Numbered from the stretch's first letter, positions 23,675 to 33,705 are shown. The stretch is DNA of 64,000 nucleotides from JBPYCR01 sp051846915 (GCF_051846915.1 NZ_JBPYCR010000002.1:62001-126000), one strand, 5' to 3'. Numbers and translations are program-made. The notes: a model not told the origin generated them from the sequence alone.

Positions 23675-25654
23675 TTATTCACCCTCTTCATAGGATACAG
23701 TATCATGAAGAAATACTTCATCATCCCGTATAACCTTATATTCTGCCTTTTTATTCTGTTCTATCGTTAACGTAATCGAATAATCTTTATCATTCGTAAT
23801 TTCATCTTCTTTATAAACTTCTGTTACTTGATTATTCATGTCACCAATGTAAATAATTACCGTCTGTGGCACTTTTTCAGTACCGGATTCCTCATCTGTT
23901 TGACCATCATATGGGACGGTGAAGGAAACAGTATGTGATACAGGCGGTTTTTTCTCAGGCCCACTTGAAATATAAACATCAACAGAGGTACCTTCTTTCA
24001 ACTGCGCATTAGCATCAGGAGAGTGCCTGATTACTTGTCCTTTTGGTACATCCTCCGAGTTTTCCTCATGCTTAGTCATTTTCAGCCCATGACTCGTTAA
24101 ATAATCTTTAGCTTCACTTTCACTTAATCCTTTTAGATTATTTAATTGTATTAGCTCCGGCCCAGCACTTACCTCAAAAATAGCCTTCGTATCCCTTGGT
24201 ACTACCTCTTTACCGGCAACGGGTTCAATTTGCGAAATAATCGTTCCTATTGGTTCATCAGAATACTTGTCGTAATCTATTACTTCAAAACCTTCGTCTG
24301 AAAGCATGCGTTCTACTTGTTTAAAGTCTTGTCCAGTATAGTCTTCAAAAGTAACGGTTTCTTCTCCTTCGCTTACAAACAAAGTAACCGTGGCCCCTTC
24401 TTTCACTGTTCGTCCAGCTTGGGGATTCGATTTCACGACGAGCCCTTCTTCCAGTTCTTCAGAAAAAATGGATTCTTGTTCTGTTTTTAGCTTTAATTTA
24501 CTCAGTTCAGCAACGGCTTCTTCGTATTCCATTTCCACAACATCCGGTATTGTCACATCTTTTGGAGTTGTCATGATTAGTATAGAAATGGCAACAATCA
24601 ATAATACTAATAGTGCTGCAAGCATAATAAGCCATTTTTTCCTTTTTCGTTTTTTCTTTTTTGGTTTATTATTTGTTTTATTTGCATCCGGCACTTTTTT
24701 TGTGTCATCATTTTGCTGAATAATAGTATCCTGTTGTTCGTCTGTCTGCAAAGATTGATTCGTAATGATAGGTATTGCTTTTGTTTCTTCTCCTTCTTCC
24801 ACAGGAGGGGTAAAAACTTCTTCGTTCATACGGATTGGATCAAGTGCTGTAACTAACGCATTCTCCATTTCATATACATTGTTAAAACGATGAAAAGGGT
24901 CTTTCGTCGTTGCTTTCAAAACAATATTTTCGATGCTTTGAGGTATATTGGGATTGACCTGTCGAACAGAAGGCGTATCATTTTGCAAATGTTTTAAGGC
25001 AATCGATATCGGAGATTGTCCTGAAAAAGGTAGCCTTCCTGTAAGCAGTTCAAACAATACAATTCCGAGCGAATAAATATCCGATTTTTTCGTTGCGATA
25101 CCACCCCTTGCTTGCTCAGGTGATAAATAATGCACAGAACCTAAAATGGCATTTGTTTGCGTAAGAGAGGTAGCACTTAACGCAACCGCAATCCCAAAAT
25201 CGGTTACTTTAACGTTTCCAAAAGAATCCATTAATATATTTTGCGGTTTAATATCACGGTGCACAAGATCATTCGCATGCGCATGGGCAATTGCGGCCGT
25301 TATTTGTTTCATAATATCAATTGCTTCTTCTACATCAATTGCTCCGAAGCGTTGAATGTATTCCTTTAACGTTAGGCCATCGACATATTCCATCACCATA
25401 TACAATATATGATCCTCTTCGCCGACATCATATATGTTCACTATATTAGGGTGGGACAAACTTGTCGCTGCCTGCGCCTCTCGGTCAAACCGCTGGATGA
25501 ACTCTTCATCATTAGCATACTCTAGACGAAGAGCTTTTATAGCCACATCTCGGTCCAAAATGATGTCCCTGGCTAAATAAACGTTGGCCATCCCGCCTCC
25601 GCCTATTTTGGCTTTTATTCGATACCTTTCACTCAACAGGTGGCCTTCTAACAT
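23675..25654 (-). CDS. prkC: Serine/threonine protein kinase PrkC with PASTA domains
   Basis: Membrane kinase that senses muropeptides and drives spore germination and stationary-phase adaptation. Kinase domain 1-270: GGGGMANVYLA, VAIKAL, HRDIKPQNIL, DFGIAV, SPEQARGG. A Lys/Arg-rich linker precedes one membrane segment (WLIMLAALLVLLIVAISILI, about 345-364). Three PASTA repeats follow (about 365-570), then a C-terminal extension. ATG has AGCAGGTGA upstream and overlaps the end of prpC by 7 bases, so kinase and phosphatase are coupled. Confidence 0.97.
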   Translation of the reverse strand: MLEGHLLSERYRIKAKIGGGGMANVYLARDIILDRDVAIKALRLEYANDEEFIQRFDREAQAATSLSHPNIVNIYDVGEEDHILYMVMEYVDGLTLKEYIQRFGAIDVEEAIDIMKQITAAIAHAHANDLVHRDIKPQNILMDSFGNVKVTDFGIAVALSATSLTQTNAILGSVHYLSPEQARGGIATKKSDIYSLGIVLFELLTGRLPFSGQSPISIALKHLQNDTPSVRQVNPNIPQSIENIVLKATTKDPFHRFNNVYEMENALVTALDPIRMNEEVFTPPVEEGEETKAIPIITNQSLQTDEQQDTIIQQNDDTKKVPDANKTNNKPKKKKRKRKKWLIMLAALLVLLIVAISILIMTTPKDVTIPDVVEMEYEEAVAELSKLKLKTEQESIFSEELEEGLVVKSNPQAGRTVKEGATVTLFVSEGEETVTFEDYTGQDFKQVERMLSDEGFEVIDYDKYSDEPIGTIISQIEPVAGKEVVPRDTKAIFEVSAGPELIQLNNLKGLSESEAKDYLTSHGLKMTKHEENSEDVPKGQVIRHSPDANAQLKEGTSVDVYISSGPEKKPPVSHTVSFTVPYDGQTDEESGTEKVPQTVIIYIGDMNNQVTEVYKEDEITNDKDYSITLTIEQNKKAEYKVIRDDEVFLHDTVSYEEGE

Positions 25655-26409
25655 GAAGGTTCACCTGCTTCCTGTGCAGGCTGTCGAACGATAATAGCTA
25701 ATGATATATTATCTTCTCCACCTCTTTCATTTGCCATATCGATCATGCTCTTCCCGACTTGTTCCATATTTTCCCCTGAAAGAATGAACTGGCACAATTC
25801 TTCATCATCTATTTTATTTGACAATCCATCTGAACATAACAACACTTTATTTTCTTCTTCCCAGCTAATTGTTTGAATATCAGCATCAACAATCTCTTCT
25901 GTTCCAAGCGCTTTCATTAATACATTTTTACGCGGATGTACTTCCGCATCATCTTTCGAGAGCTGTCCTGCACGTATCAATTCATTTACAAGGGAATGAT
26001 CTTCGGTAATTTGATTAAAACCATGTTCGTTAAAAAGATAACAGCGGCTGTCCCCAATATGGGCAATTGTAATAAATTCATCAGTACAAATAGCGATAAC
26101 AATTGTAGTGCCCATTCCTTCATATTCTTTTTTTTGAGCGGCACAATCAAAAATGGCATGATTTATTTCTTTAACCATATTTTGTAGCCATTCTTCGGCC
26201 AGTCCGGCGGAAGTTATTTCCTCAACTTTACCCCATTGCTCCTGAATCATGGAAATAGCCATCTTGCTAGCTACATCACCCGCCTGATGACCGCCCATCC
26301 CATCTGCAATTGTAGCGATAATTTGTTTGGTTCTATTATAAAAAATACCGCCCGCATCTTCGTTATGCTTCCGAACTCTTCCGCGATCCGTTAAAAATTG
26401 CCCCTGCAT
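25648..26409 (-). CDS. prpC: PP2C-type protein phosphatase PrpC
   Basis: Mn-dependent phosphatase that reverses PrkC phosphorylation. 253 residues with PP2C motifs: TDRGRVRKHNEDAGGIF near 6, ADGMGGHQAGDVAS near 35 (metal-binding Asp), AHIGDSRCYLF near 116, ITEDHSLVNELI, LCSDGLSNKI near 191 and GGEDNISLAIIV near 229. GGGGTGAAAAG precedes ATG. In B. subtilis rlmN lies directly upstream; here the neighbour is rsmB after an 82-base gap. Confidence 0.97.
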   Translation of the reverse strand: MQGQFLTDRGRVRKHNEDAGGIFYNRTKQIIATIADGMGGHQAGDVASKMAISMIQEQWGKVEEITSAGLAEEWLQNMVKEINHAIFDCAAQKKEYEGMGTTIVIAICTDEFITIAHIGDSRCYLFNEHGFNQITEDHSLVNELIRAGQLSKDDAEVHPRKNVLMKALGTEEIVDADIQTISWEEENKVLLCSDGLSNKIDDEELCQFILSGENMEQVGKSMIDMANERGGEDNISLAIIVRQPAQEAGEPSC

Positions 26410-26491
26410 CTTTTCACCCCTTTAATATCCGAAACTTCTAAACCATTAGATAAGCGAACTACTCAATCATTTATAAAAATTTTATAATACT

Positions 26492-27847
26492 TCAGCAGTC
26501 GTGTTTATACTTAAGACGGGTAAGAAAAAAACCGTCTGACTGAAATGTTTGCGGGAAGAGTTGCAATCCATATTCACTCTGTCCTTCTGTATTTTTCAAT
26601 GTATCAGGAAGATGATTAAAAAAAGCATTATCTACTTCAAAAGTAATATATCGCTTTAAAAAACGCTTCACTATTTGTTCATTTTCCTCCCGATCAACTG
26701 TACAGGTACTATAAATTAATCGTCCATCTTTTTTTAGTAATGGAGCGACAGCTTCTAATATTTCCAGTTGTATGATTGCTAGACGAGCAATATCCTGTTC
26801 ACTTTTATTATACTTTACATCCGGTTTCCCCTGAATAACACCTAATCCCGAACAAGGCGCGTCTACAATAATACGATCAAAACTTTCTTTATCATGAATC
26901 GATTGTAACTGTCTGGCGTCACCTTGTTTTACGTTAATAATGGTTAATTCAAGTTTTGCTGCTCGTTCTTTGATGAGCTTCAATTTATTCTTATGTAAAT
27001 CATACGCTTGGATCGTTCCCTCGTTCTCCATTATTTCAGCTGCATGAGTTGCTTTACCGCCCGGTGCACTGCATGCATCAAGCACGTTCATCCCTGGTTT
27101 TACATCAAGCATCTCGGCAACAAGCATGGAAGCTTGATCCTGAATTGTTAACAAACCATCCATAAACAATTGTGATTTTAATATATTTCCTCGTTCAATT
27201 ATTATACCATGATTTGATAGTATGGAAGGTTTTATTTGATAACCTTCGTTTCTTAACGTTTCCATTGCTTGATCCCGGGAAATCCTTAGCTGCTGAACTC
27301 GCACGGCAGTCGGTTTATGCTGCAAATTTGCTTCACACATATTCTTTGTTGTATCAAAACCATAATACTGAATCCAGCGATTAACAAGCCATTCCGGGTG
27401 GCTAGTTTCGATGGAAAGTCGCTTCACCTTATCAGTTATTGTTGCAGGATCCGACACGCCTTTACGCTGCAGACTGCGCAACACACCATTTACCAGTGAT
27501 GCGACACCTTTGTGCCCGCGTTGTTTGGCAATTTCAACTGATTCATTAATCACTGCATAATCAGGCACTTTATCCAAATAGACAATTTGATAAACAGACA
27601 TTCTTAAAAGCATCCGCACCCAAGGTTCTAACTTTTTATTTTTTTGGACAAATGGTTCCAGATAAAAATCCAAAGTTAACTTTCTCTCCATCGTACCGTA
27701 AACAATCTCCGTAAATAGACCTTCATCCTTTGTAGCGATCTGTTTATTTTTAATTTCGTTACTAATCAAAAGATGGCTGTAGCCACCACCTTCTTCCATT
27801 CTTAAAAGCAAGTCCAGTATACTTTTTCTCAAATGATAATTACTCAT
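26492..27847 (-). CDS. rsmB: 16S rRNA (cytosine967-C5)-methyltransferase RsmB
   Basis: Makes m5C967 in 16S rRNA with S-adenosylmethionine. 451 residues. N-terminal NusB-like RNA-binding domain (about 1-130, YLDKVPDYAVINESVEIAK). Methyltransferase domain: VLDACSAPGGKATHAAE near 259, VDAPCSGLGVIQGKPDVK near 325, STCTV near 383 with catalytic Cys. ATG follows the fmt stop without a gap, so the two are coupled. Confidence 0.96.
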   Translation of the reverse strand: MSNYHLRKSILDLLLRMEEGGGYSHLLISNEIKNKQIATKDEGLFTEIVYGTMERKLTLDFYLEPFVQKNKKLEPWVRMLLRMSVYQIVYLDKVPDYAVINESVEIAKQRGHKGVASLVNGVLRSLQRKGVSDPATITDKVKRLSIETSHPEWLVNRWIQYYGFDTTKNMCEANLQHKPTAVRVQQLRISRDQAMETLRNEGYQIKPSILSNHGIIIERGNILKSQLFMDGLLTIQDQASMLVAEMLDVKPGMNVLDACSAPGGKATHAAEIMENEGTIQAYDLHKNKLKLIKERAAKLELTIINVKQGDARQLQSIHDKESFDRIIVDAPCSGLGVIQGKPDVKYNKSEQDIARLAIIQLEILEAVAPLLKKDGRLIYSTCTVDREENEQIVKRFLKRYITFEVDNAFFNHLPDTLKNTEGQSEYGLQLFPQTFQSDGFFLTRLKYKHDC

Positions 27848-28786
27848 TTAATCACCCAAAACCATTCCTATATGAATATAGTCGCCGTTTATAAATTCTG
27901 CAGCTGTCATCTTACTTTTTCCTTCCGGCTGTATTTCCGTTAGCCGTATTCCTTTATTATCTCCGCAGACGACAACAAAAGCTTGTTTATCAATAATTTC
28001 AACGATTTCTCCAGGCCTTTTTTGCGGATAGGTTGCCTCAGAGGGCTCGCCTTGCCATAATTTCAGACGTTTTCCCTGAAAGGTTGTAAACGCAACTGGC
28101 CATGGTCGCAAGCCTCTTATATGGTTATATATGTCCTCATTGCTTTGTGTCCAGTCTATTTTTTCTTTTTCACGCGTAATATTTGGAGCAAAAGTCACTT
28201 TTGCCTCATCTTGCTTCACCGGGGTTAATTGATTGGAAAATAATAAAGGAATCGTTTTATCCAGTAAAGCCGCACCGATTTTTGCAAGTTTATCATGTAG
28301 TGAAGATACATCGTCTGTCTTCTCAATTATTACCTTTTCTTGTGTTAATATATCCCCTGCATCTAATTTTTCTGCCATATACATAATTGTAATGCCTGTT
28401 TCTGTTTTCCCCTCTAAAATTGCATAATGAATTGGGGCACCTCCACGTAATTCTGGGAGCAAAGAAGCGTGAACATTAATACAACCAAATGTTGGGGCCT
28501 CAAGCAATGCACTTGGCAATAACTGACCATACGCCGCGGTTACTATGAGGTCAGCATCCAAAGCTTTTATTTTTTCATAATTGTCTTTTAACCGTTCTGG
28601 CTGAAAAACAGGAAGACCATGTTTTTCTGCCTCTACTTTTACCGGTGGTGGTGTTAGCGTTCTTTTTCTACCCTTTGGCCGATCTGGTTGAGTAACGACA
28701 AGCACAATTTCATATTCAGAACGGATAAGTGTTTGTAAAACGGGGACGGAAAAATCAGGTGTTCCCATAAAAATAATTCTTTTCAT
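27848..28786 (-). CDS. fmt: Methionyl-tRNA formyltransferase
   Basis: Formylates initiator Met-tRNA using 10-formyl-tetrahydrofolate. 312 residues: MGTPDFSVPVLQ near 6, VTAAYGQLLP near 86, catalytic NVHASLLPELRGGAPIHYAI near 106-125, then the C-terminal OB domain (about 205-312) with LRPWPVAFT. AAGGAATGGAGAA precedes ATG. The usual partner def (peptide deformylase) is not between it and priA. Confidence 0.97.
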   Translation of the reverse strand: MKRIIFMGTPDFSVPVLQTLIRSEYEIVLVVTQPDRPKGRKRTLTPPPVKVEAEKHGLPVFQPERLKDNYEKIKALDADLIVTAAYGQLLPSALLEAPTFGCINVHASLLPELRGGAPIHYAILEGKTETGITIMYMAEKLDAGDILTQEKVIIEKTDDVSSLHDKLAKIGAALLDKTIPLLFSNQLTPVKQDEAKVTFAPNITREKEKIDWTQSNEDIYNHIRGLRPWPVAFTTFQGKRLKLWQGEPSEATYPQKRPGEIVEIIDKQAFVVVCGDNKGIRLTEIQPEGKSKMTAAEFINGDYIHIGMVLGD

Positions 28787-28800
28787 TTCTCCATTCCTTC

Positions 28801-31218
28801 CTACATCAGTTGATACGGTTGTACATCAACTGTAATTTGCAAATCATTTTTCCGAATCTCTTCTGCATAATGTTCCATAATTTTTTTAATAAAGGCTTTT
28901 AATCTAGGTTCATTTCGATACTTAATCATAAGCTGATAGCGATATTTATCTTTTATACGAGCTATCGGTGAAGGGGTTGGCCCTAAAATAACTGTATCTT
29001 TTTGTATGTGTTTCATCAATAATTTTGCAATTTCCTGTGCAGTCTGTATTACATAAACTTTATTCTCCTGCGCGATTGTGATTAATGTCAAAAATACGTA
29101 TGGCGGATATCGGAACAGCTTTCTTGTCGCCATTTCCTTAAAGTAAAATGTATCATAATCATATTGACTTGCAAGTTGAACACTATAGTGATCTGGTGTA
29201 TATGTTTGAATAACAACTTCTCCCACTAATTCATGCCTACCGGCTCGACCGCTTACTTGAGTAAGCAATTGAAACGTTTTTTCTGAAGAACGAAAATCAG
29301 GTAAATGAAGCATCGAATCAGCAGTCAGCACGCCAACTAGCGTAACATTTTCAAAATCGAGCCCTTTGGCAATCATTTGTGTACCAAGTAGAATGTTTCC
29401 TTTTTTGTTACCAAAATCACTCAGTAATCGTTCATGCGATCCTTTTCTTCGTGTTGTATCCACATCCATGCGGATCACTGTTGCTTCTGGGATGACGCTG
29501 GAGAGTGCTTCTTCCACACGTTGTGTTCCCGTTCCAAAAAAACGAATTAAATTACTCTCGCAGTTCGGGCATAATGATGGCATTGGCTCTTCATAAGCGC
29601 AATAGTGGCATTTTAATTGATGGTTATTTTTATGATAGGTTAACGCAATATCACAATGAGGACATTCTTGCACATGACCACAATCACGGCAAAGTGCAAA
29701 TGTTGAATAGCCGCGCCGGTTTAACAATAAAACAATTTGTTCCCCATGACTAATCCGTTCCTTCATTTTCTCAACAAGTGTTCGTGAAAACATCGTGCGA
29801 TTACCCGCATGAAGTTCTTGGCGCATATCGATCACTTCCACATGTGGCATTTCTTGTTGATTCGTTCGTTCGGACAATGTCACCAATTTATAAACACCTT
29901 TTCGCGCCCGAGCATTCGACTCCAAGGTCGGCGTCGCGCTGCCCAGAACAATAGGGCAATGGTGACTTTCCGCACGCTTTATCGCCACATCCCGAGCATG
30001 GTAGCGTGGGTTGTCTTCCTGTTTATAGGAAGTTTCATGTTCTTCATCCATAATAATGATACCGAGGTTTTCAAAAGGAGCAAAAATTGCAGACCTCGCT
30101 CCTACAACGACCTGTACTTCCTTTCTATGAATTCGCCGCCATTCATCATATTTTTCCCCCGGTGAAAGTGCGCTGTGCATGACAGCAACATTTGACCCAA
30201 ACCTTCCTTTGAATCGCTTTACCATCTGTGGGGTTAACGATATTTCCGGCACAAGCACAATTGCTTCCTTACCTTTATTCAATACATCTTCAATGGATTG
30301 TAAATATACTTCCGTTTTACCGCTACCTGTTACACCGTGGAGCAAAAAAATATGGTGTTCATCTTTTGCTATACTGTCTTTTATTGGAGCAATAGCAATT
30401 GATTGCTCTTTGGTCAGTGACAGTTTCTCCGTTTTTGTAAATTCCCGGCCTTCATACGGATTGCGGTAAACCTCCTTTTTTTCTTTCGTAAGTAAAGACT
30501 TGTCCAAAAGGGATTTGATAACTGATTGGGATATATCCAATGTTTTCATTAACTGGCTTTGTTCGATGGAGACCGGATGAGTGATAAAAAACGAAAGTAG
30601 TTGTTTTTGCTTTGTTGCCTGGATTGCTAAATTCGCATATGCTTCTTCCAAAATGTGCATTTCTTTTGCAGGCTTGATCATTGTCAGATATTTTTTTGCA
30701 GCTCGCGATTTTACGAGGTAATTAATATAAATATCTCCATCCTGAATTGCTTGTTGCAGATGGCGATACTGATCATTTGCATCCGGTGCATCCGTCAACT
30801 CGTGATAATCAAGAACATCTCTGCCCGCAAATAGCTGTTCCAATTCATCGGATAACCGAGAATCTTTTAGTCGAACGATTTCTTTTTTATAAGAGGATTT
30901 CAGTGCTTGGGGAAGCATTGCTTGATATGCGGTTATATACAAACTGATCGTGTCATCAGCAAGCCATTTCCCTAGCTTTAATAATTCCGGCGTTAAAACA
31001 GGAGTTAAATCGAGTACTTCCAAAATTTCTTTTAAATTCTTATAGTCGGAATGATCTGTTGTTCCGATGACAAATCCGGTAATTTTTCTCGGACCAAAAG
31101 GAATGACAACACGCATTCCTGCTTTTAAAACGCCCCTGTATTCTAGTGGTATGGAATAATCATATGTTTGGTTCACCTGACTTGCAGGAACATCCACAAT
31201 TACATTGGCAATGGTCAT
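28801..31218 (-). CDS. priA: Primosomal protein N' (replication restart helicase PriA)
   Basis: Restarts replication at collapsed forks by loading the primosome. 805 residues. N-terminal DNA-binding region (1-200), helicase P-loop GVTGSGKTEVY near 302, DEEHETSYK near 393, GSATPTLES. A cysteine-rich zinc insert (CRDCGHVQECPHCDIALTY, then CHYC and CPNC) lies near 517-560, followed by GRAGR. ATG 31218 overlaps the coaBC stop (TGATG). A TTG one codon earlier is not needed. Confidence 0.97.
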   Translation of the reverse strand: MTIANVIVDVPASQVNQTYDYSIPLEYRGVLKAGMRVVIPFGPRKITGFVIGTTDHSDYKNLKEILEVLDLTPVLTPELLKLGKWLADDTISLYITAYQAMLPQALKSSYKKEIVRLKDSRLSDELEQLFAGRDVLDYHELTDAPDANDQYRHLQQAIQDGDIYINYLVKSRAAKKYLTMIKPAKEMHILEEAYANLAIQATKQKQLLSFFITHPVSIEQSQLMKTLDISQSVIKSLLDKSLLTKEKKEVYRNPYEGREFTKTEKLSLTKEQSIAIAPIKDSIAKDEHHIFLLHGVTGSGKTEVYLQSIEDVLNKGKEAIVLVPEISLTPQMVKRFKGRFGSNVAVMHSALSPGEKYDEWRRIHRKEVQVVVGARSAIFAPFENLGIIIMDEEHETSYKQEDNPRYHARDVAIKRAESHHCPIVLGSATPTLESNARARKGVYKLVTLSERTNQQEMPHVEVIDMRQELHAGNRTMFSRTLVEKMKERISHGEQIVLLLNRRGYSTFALCRDCGHVQECPHCDIALTYHKNNHQLKCHYCAYEEPMPSLCPNCESNLIRFFGTGTQRVEEALSSVIPEATVIRMDVDTTRRKGSHERLLSDFGNKKGNILLGTQMIAKGLDFENVTLVGVLTADSMLHLPDFRSSEKTFQLLTQVSGRAGRHELVGEVVIQTYTPDHYSVQLASQYDYDTFYFKEMATRKLFRYPPYVFLTLITIAQENKVYVIQTAQEIAKLLMKHIQKDTVILGPTPSPIARIKDKYRYQLMIKYRNEPRLKAFIKKIMEHYAEEIRKNDLQITVDVQPYQLM

Positions 31219-32426
31219 CAAGCATCACCTTGTTTTAAATCACGTACGATTAACTTCAACACTTGTTCGGCAACATCCTTTTTTGACGCTAAAGGGATTT
31301 CTGTATGATCTAGTGTTTTGTTAATGTAAGTTACAGCATTCGTGTCACCTGCAAAACCGACGCCATCCATTTTTACATTATTAACAATAATTGCATCCAA
31401 ATTCTTTTTTTCTAGTTTTCCTATCGCACTTTCGATATGATTTTCGGTCTCAGCAGCAAAGCCTGCAAGAAATTGATGTTGTTTTTCTTCTCCTAGTGAT
31501 TGCAGTATATCTTTTGTACGTATCATTTCTAAATGCATATCACCTGGCTGTTTTTTCATTTTTTCATCATATACGTTTTTTGGCCGATAATCAGCTACCG
31601 CTGCTGTTTTTACAACAATATCCGTTTTCGGAAAATAGTGATGCATCGCTTGATACATTTCTTCCGCAGTTGTAACATCGATTCTTTGTACGTTTGGGTG
31701 ATGTATCACTAAATCAACTGGGCCGGATACTAACGTTACCTCAGCTCCAAGTTGTGCAGCCGCTTCAGCAAATGCGTATCCCATTTTCCCTGATGAACGA
31801 TTCGTGAAGAACCGGACTGGATCCACTTTCTCTCGTGTAGGGCCTGCAGAAATTAATATTTTTTTTCCTACTAATAAAGAAGCCTGCTGTAAATGTTTTG
31901 AAACAGAGTCAATAATTGATTGCGGTTCTTCTAGCCGGCCTTTGCCAATCCAGCCACAAGCTAGATAACCTGCCTGTGGTTCAATAAAATAATTCCCTCG
32001 TTCGGTCAGTGTATTCATATTTTGTTTTACTGCCGGATGGTCATACATATTCACATTCATGGCTGGTGCAATATAAATCGGTGCTTTTGTTGCCAGTAAT
32101 GTGGTTGTAAGCATATCATTTCCAATACCGTTGGCAAGCTTACCAATAAAGTTAGCCGTTGCTGGTGCGATCATGACAATATGTGCCCAATCGGCAAGTT
32201 CAATATGTGCAATATTTTCAGGATCCTTTTCATCAAATGTATCAGTGTAAACCGGGTTTCTCGATAATGCCTGGAACGTTAGGGGAGATACGAATTCCAT
32301 CGCACTGTTCGTCATGATTACTTTTACATGAGCACCTTGCTGTACAAGCTTACTAGTTAAATCACAAGCTTTATAAGCAGCGATTCCACCGGTAACTCCT
32401 AAAACGACATTTTTATTATCTAGCAT
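31218..32426 (-). CDS. coaBC: Bifunctional phosphopantothenoylcysteine decarboxylase/phosphopantothenate-cysteine ligase
   Basis: Two consecutive steps of coenzyme A synthesis. CoaC half (about 1-185): GVTGGIAAYKA, His in ADWAHIVMIAPATAN, PAMNVNMYDHPAV and the catalytic Cys in GYLACGWIGKGRL. CoaB half (about 190-402): SAGPTREKVDPVRFFTNRSS and AAVADYRP. ATG 32426 has AAAGGGG upstream and gives 402 residues; an extension to 32453 lacks a site. A terminator-like hairpin sits between rpoZ and this gene. Confidence 0.96.
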   Translation of the reverse strand: MLDNKNVVLGVTGGIAAYKACDLTSKLVQQGAHVKVIMTNSAMEFVSPLTFQALSRNPVYTDTFDEKDPENIAHIELADWAHIVMIAPATANFIGKLANGIGNDMLTTTLLATKAPIYIAPAMNVNMYDHPAVKQNMNTLTERGNYFIEPQAGYLACGWIGKGRLEEPQSIIDSVSKHLQQASLLVGKKILISAGPTREKVDPVRFFTNRSSGKMGYAFAEAAAQLGAEVTLVSGPVDLVIHHPNVQRIDVTTAEEMYQAMHHYFPKTDIVVKTAAVADYRPKNVYDEKMKKQPGDMHLEMIRTKDILQSLGEEKQHQFLAGFAAETENHIESAIGKLEKKNLDAIIVNNVKMDGVGFAGDTNAVTYINKTLDHTEIPLASKKDVAEQVLKLIVRDLKQGDA

Positions 32427-32496
32427 TTCATTTGCCCCTTTCCGGCTCTGCACCTAGATTTTGTTTAACTAATTTACGTTTTTTTGTTCCCTCGAC

Positions 32497-32536
32497 AGAA
32501 AACCCTCGCGAAAACTACAACTGGCGAGGGTTTTTC
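32497..32536 (-). terminator. Terminator between rpoZ and coaBC
   Basis: Stem AAACCCTCGC / GCGAGGGTTT with a 14-base loop, then TTTTCTGTC on the minus strand. It could end the yicC-remA-gmk-rpoZ transcript. Confidence 0.65.
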
Positions 32537-32615
32537 CACACGTTTGGAAATTATAAAATTATTAACTTTATACAGAAAGGCAAGTCTAATAAAGCAATTG
32601 ACTTTTTCCTTCTAC

Positions 32616-32813
32616 TTATTCAGTTTCATCAACATACAATTTCCCAGCTAAAACTTCCTCAAGTGCCTTTCCAACAAATTTCAAAGAAGAAGAATCTTCA
32701 ACTAACAAATTATCTTCTTCAAGCAATTGTCTTGCACGCTTTGCCGATAAGGTAACCAGTGTATATTTTGATTTAATTTTCTCCTGTAATGCATCAATCG
32801 AAGGTTCCAGCAT
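32616..32813 (-). CDS. rpoZ: DNA-directed RNA polymerase omega subunit
   Basis: Helps beta-prime folding and polymerase assembly. 65 residues: MLEPSIDALQEKIKSKYTLV then SAKRARQL near 23, the family signature. GGAGGATGAACTAA precedes ATG. The start lies 20 bases inside the end of gmk in another frame, as commonly seen, so the pair is coupled. Confidence 0.96.
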   Translation of the reverse strand: MLEPSIDALQEKIKSKYTLVTLSAKRARQLLEEDNLLVEDSSSLKFVGKALEEVLAGKLYVDETE

Positions 32814-33429
32814 TTAGTTCATCCTCCATTATTTTTTTATATTGTTTTTCTATACGTGCCCGCTTGCAATGTTCACTTTGAATAATTGATTGTACTTTTG
32901 TAACCGCCCGATCGACTTGGTCGTTAACGACGACATAGTCATAGGCACTCATCATGTCAATTTCTTTTTTAGCCTCTTTTAATCGGTTCAGTACTAATGT
33001 ATTTGATTCCGTACCGCGATTAATAATGCGGTTTTTTAACTCATCTAGACTAGGTGGAAATAAAAAAATATATACCCCATCAGGGAAATTATCTTTTACT
33101 TGCAACGCTCCTTGTACTTCAATTTCCAGAAACACATCATTTCCTTGGGCAAGCTGCTGCTCAACATATGATCTGGGGGTCCCGTAATAATTATTGACAT
33201 ATTGTGCATATTCCAACAATTGATTCTGTTTGATTAAGTTTTTAAACTCCGTCTCGGTTTTATAGAAATAATCTACTCCATCCACCTCGCCAGGTCTTTT
33301 CTGTCTCGTTGTCATGGAAATGGAATATTTTAAATTTGTATCTTGTTCAAACAACTTCTGCCGCACTGTTCCTTTTCCAACACCGGACGGGCCGGAAAGA
33401 ACGAACAAAATTCCTTTCTCATCAAACAA
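32794..33429 (-). CDS. gmk: Guanylate kinase
   Basis: Phosphorylates GMP to GDP. 211 residues: P-loop LSGPSGVGKGTVRQKL near 10, TTRQKRPGEVDGVDYFY near 40 (GMP binding), VFLEIEVQGALQV near 100 and IFLFPPSL near 121. The TTG start at 33429 is preceded by AGGAGG at 7 bases. Order remA-gmk-rpoZ-coaBC-priA is conserved in Bacillaceae. Confidence 0.97.
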   Translation of the reverse strand: MFDEKGILFVLSGPSGVGKGTVRQKLFEQDTNLKYSISMTTRQKRPGEVDGVDYFYKTETEFKNLIKQNQLLEYAQYVNNYYGTPRSYVEQQLAQGNDVFLEIEVQGALQVKDNFPDGVYIFLFPPSLDELKNRIINRGTESNTLVLNRLKEAKKEIDMMSAYDYVVVNDQVDRAVTKVQSIIQSEHCKRARIEKQYKKIMEDELNAGTFD

Positions 33430-33444
33430 ATTGTTTCCTCCTAA

Positions 33445-33705
33445 TTATTCATCCGATATTTCTTCATGACTCATCACGCGTTGTCCGACTGTTTCCGGCT
33501 GAACGGCTGATAATACAACATGTCCGCTGTCAGTTATGATAACAGCCCTAGTCCGTCGTCCATATGTTGCATCGACTAATTTATTATCGTCTCTTGCTAC
33601 GGTTATAATACGTTTGATCGGTGCTGATTCTGGTGAAACGATTGAAATAATACGATTTGCCGAAACAACATTTCCGAATCCTATATTGATTAATTGTAAA
33701 CCCAA
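33445..33705 (-). CDS. remA: Extracellular matrix regulator RemA (YlzA)
   Basis: DNA-binding activator of matrix (eps, tapA) and osmoprotection genes in B. subtilis; forms ring-like oligomers. 86 residues: LINIGFGNVVSANRIISIV near 5-23, VDATYGRRTRAVIITDSGH near 43-61. Start is TTG 33705 with AAGGGGGAACCAGC upstream; the product then begins MGLQLINIG as in the family. It sits between yicC and gmk as in B. subtilis. Confidence 0.95.
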   Translation of the reverse strand: MGLQLINIGFGNVVSANRIISIVSPESAPIKRIITVARDDNKLVDATYGRRTRAVIITDSGHVVLSAVQPETVGQRVMSHEEISDE

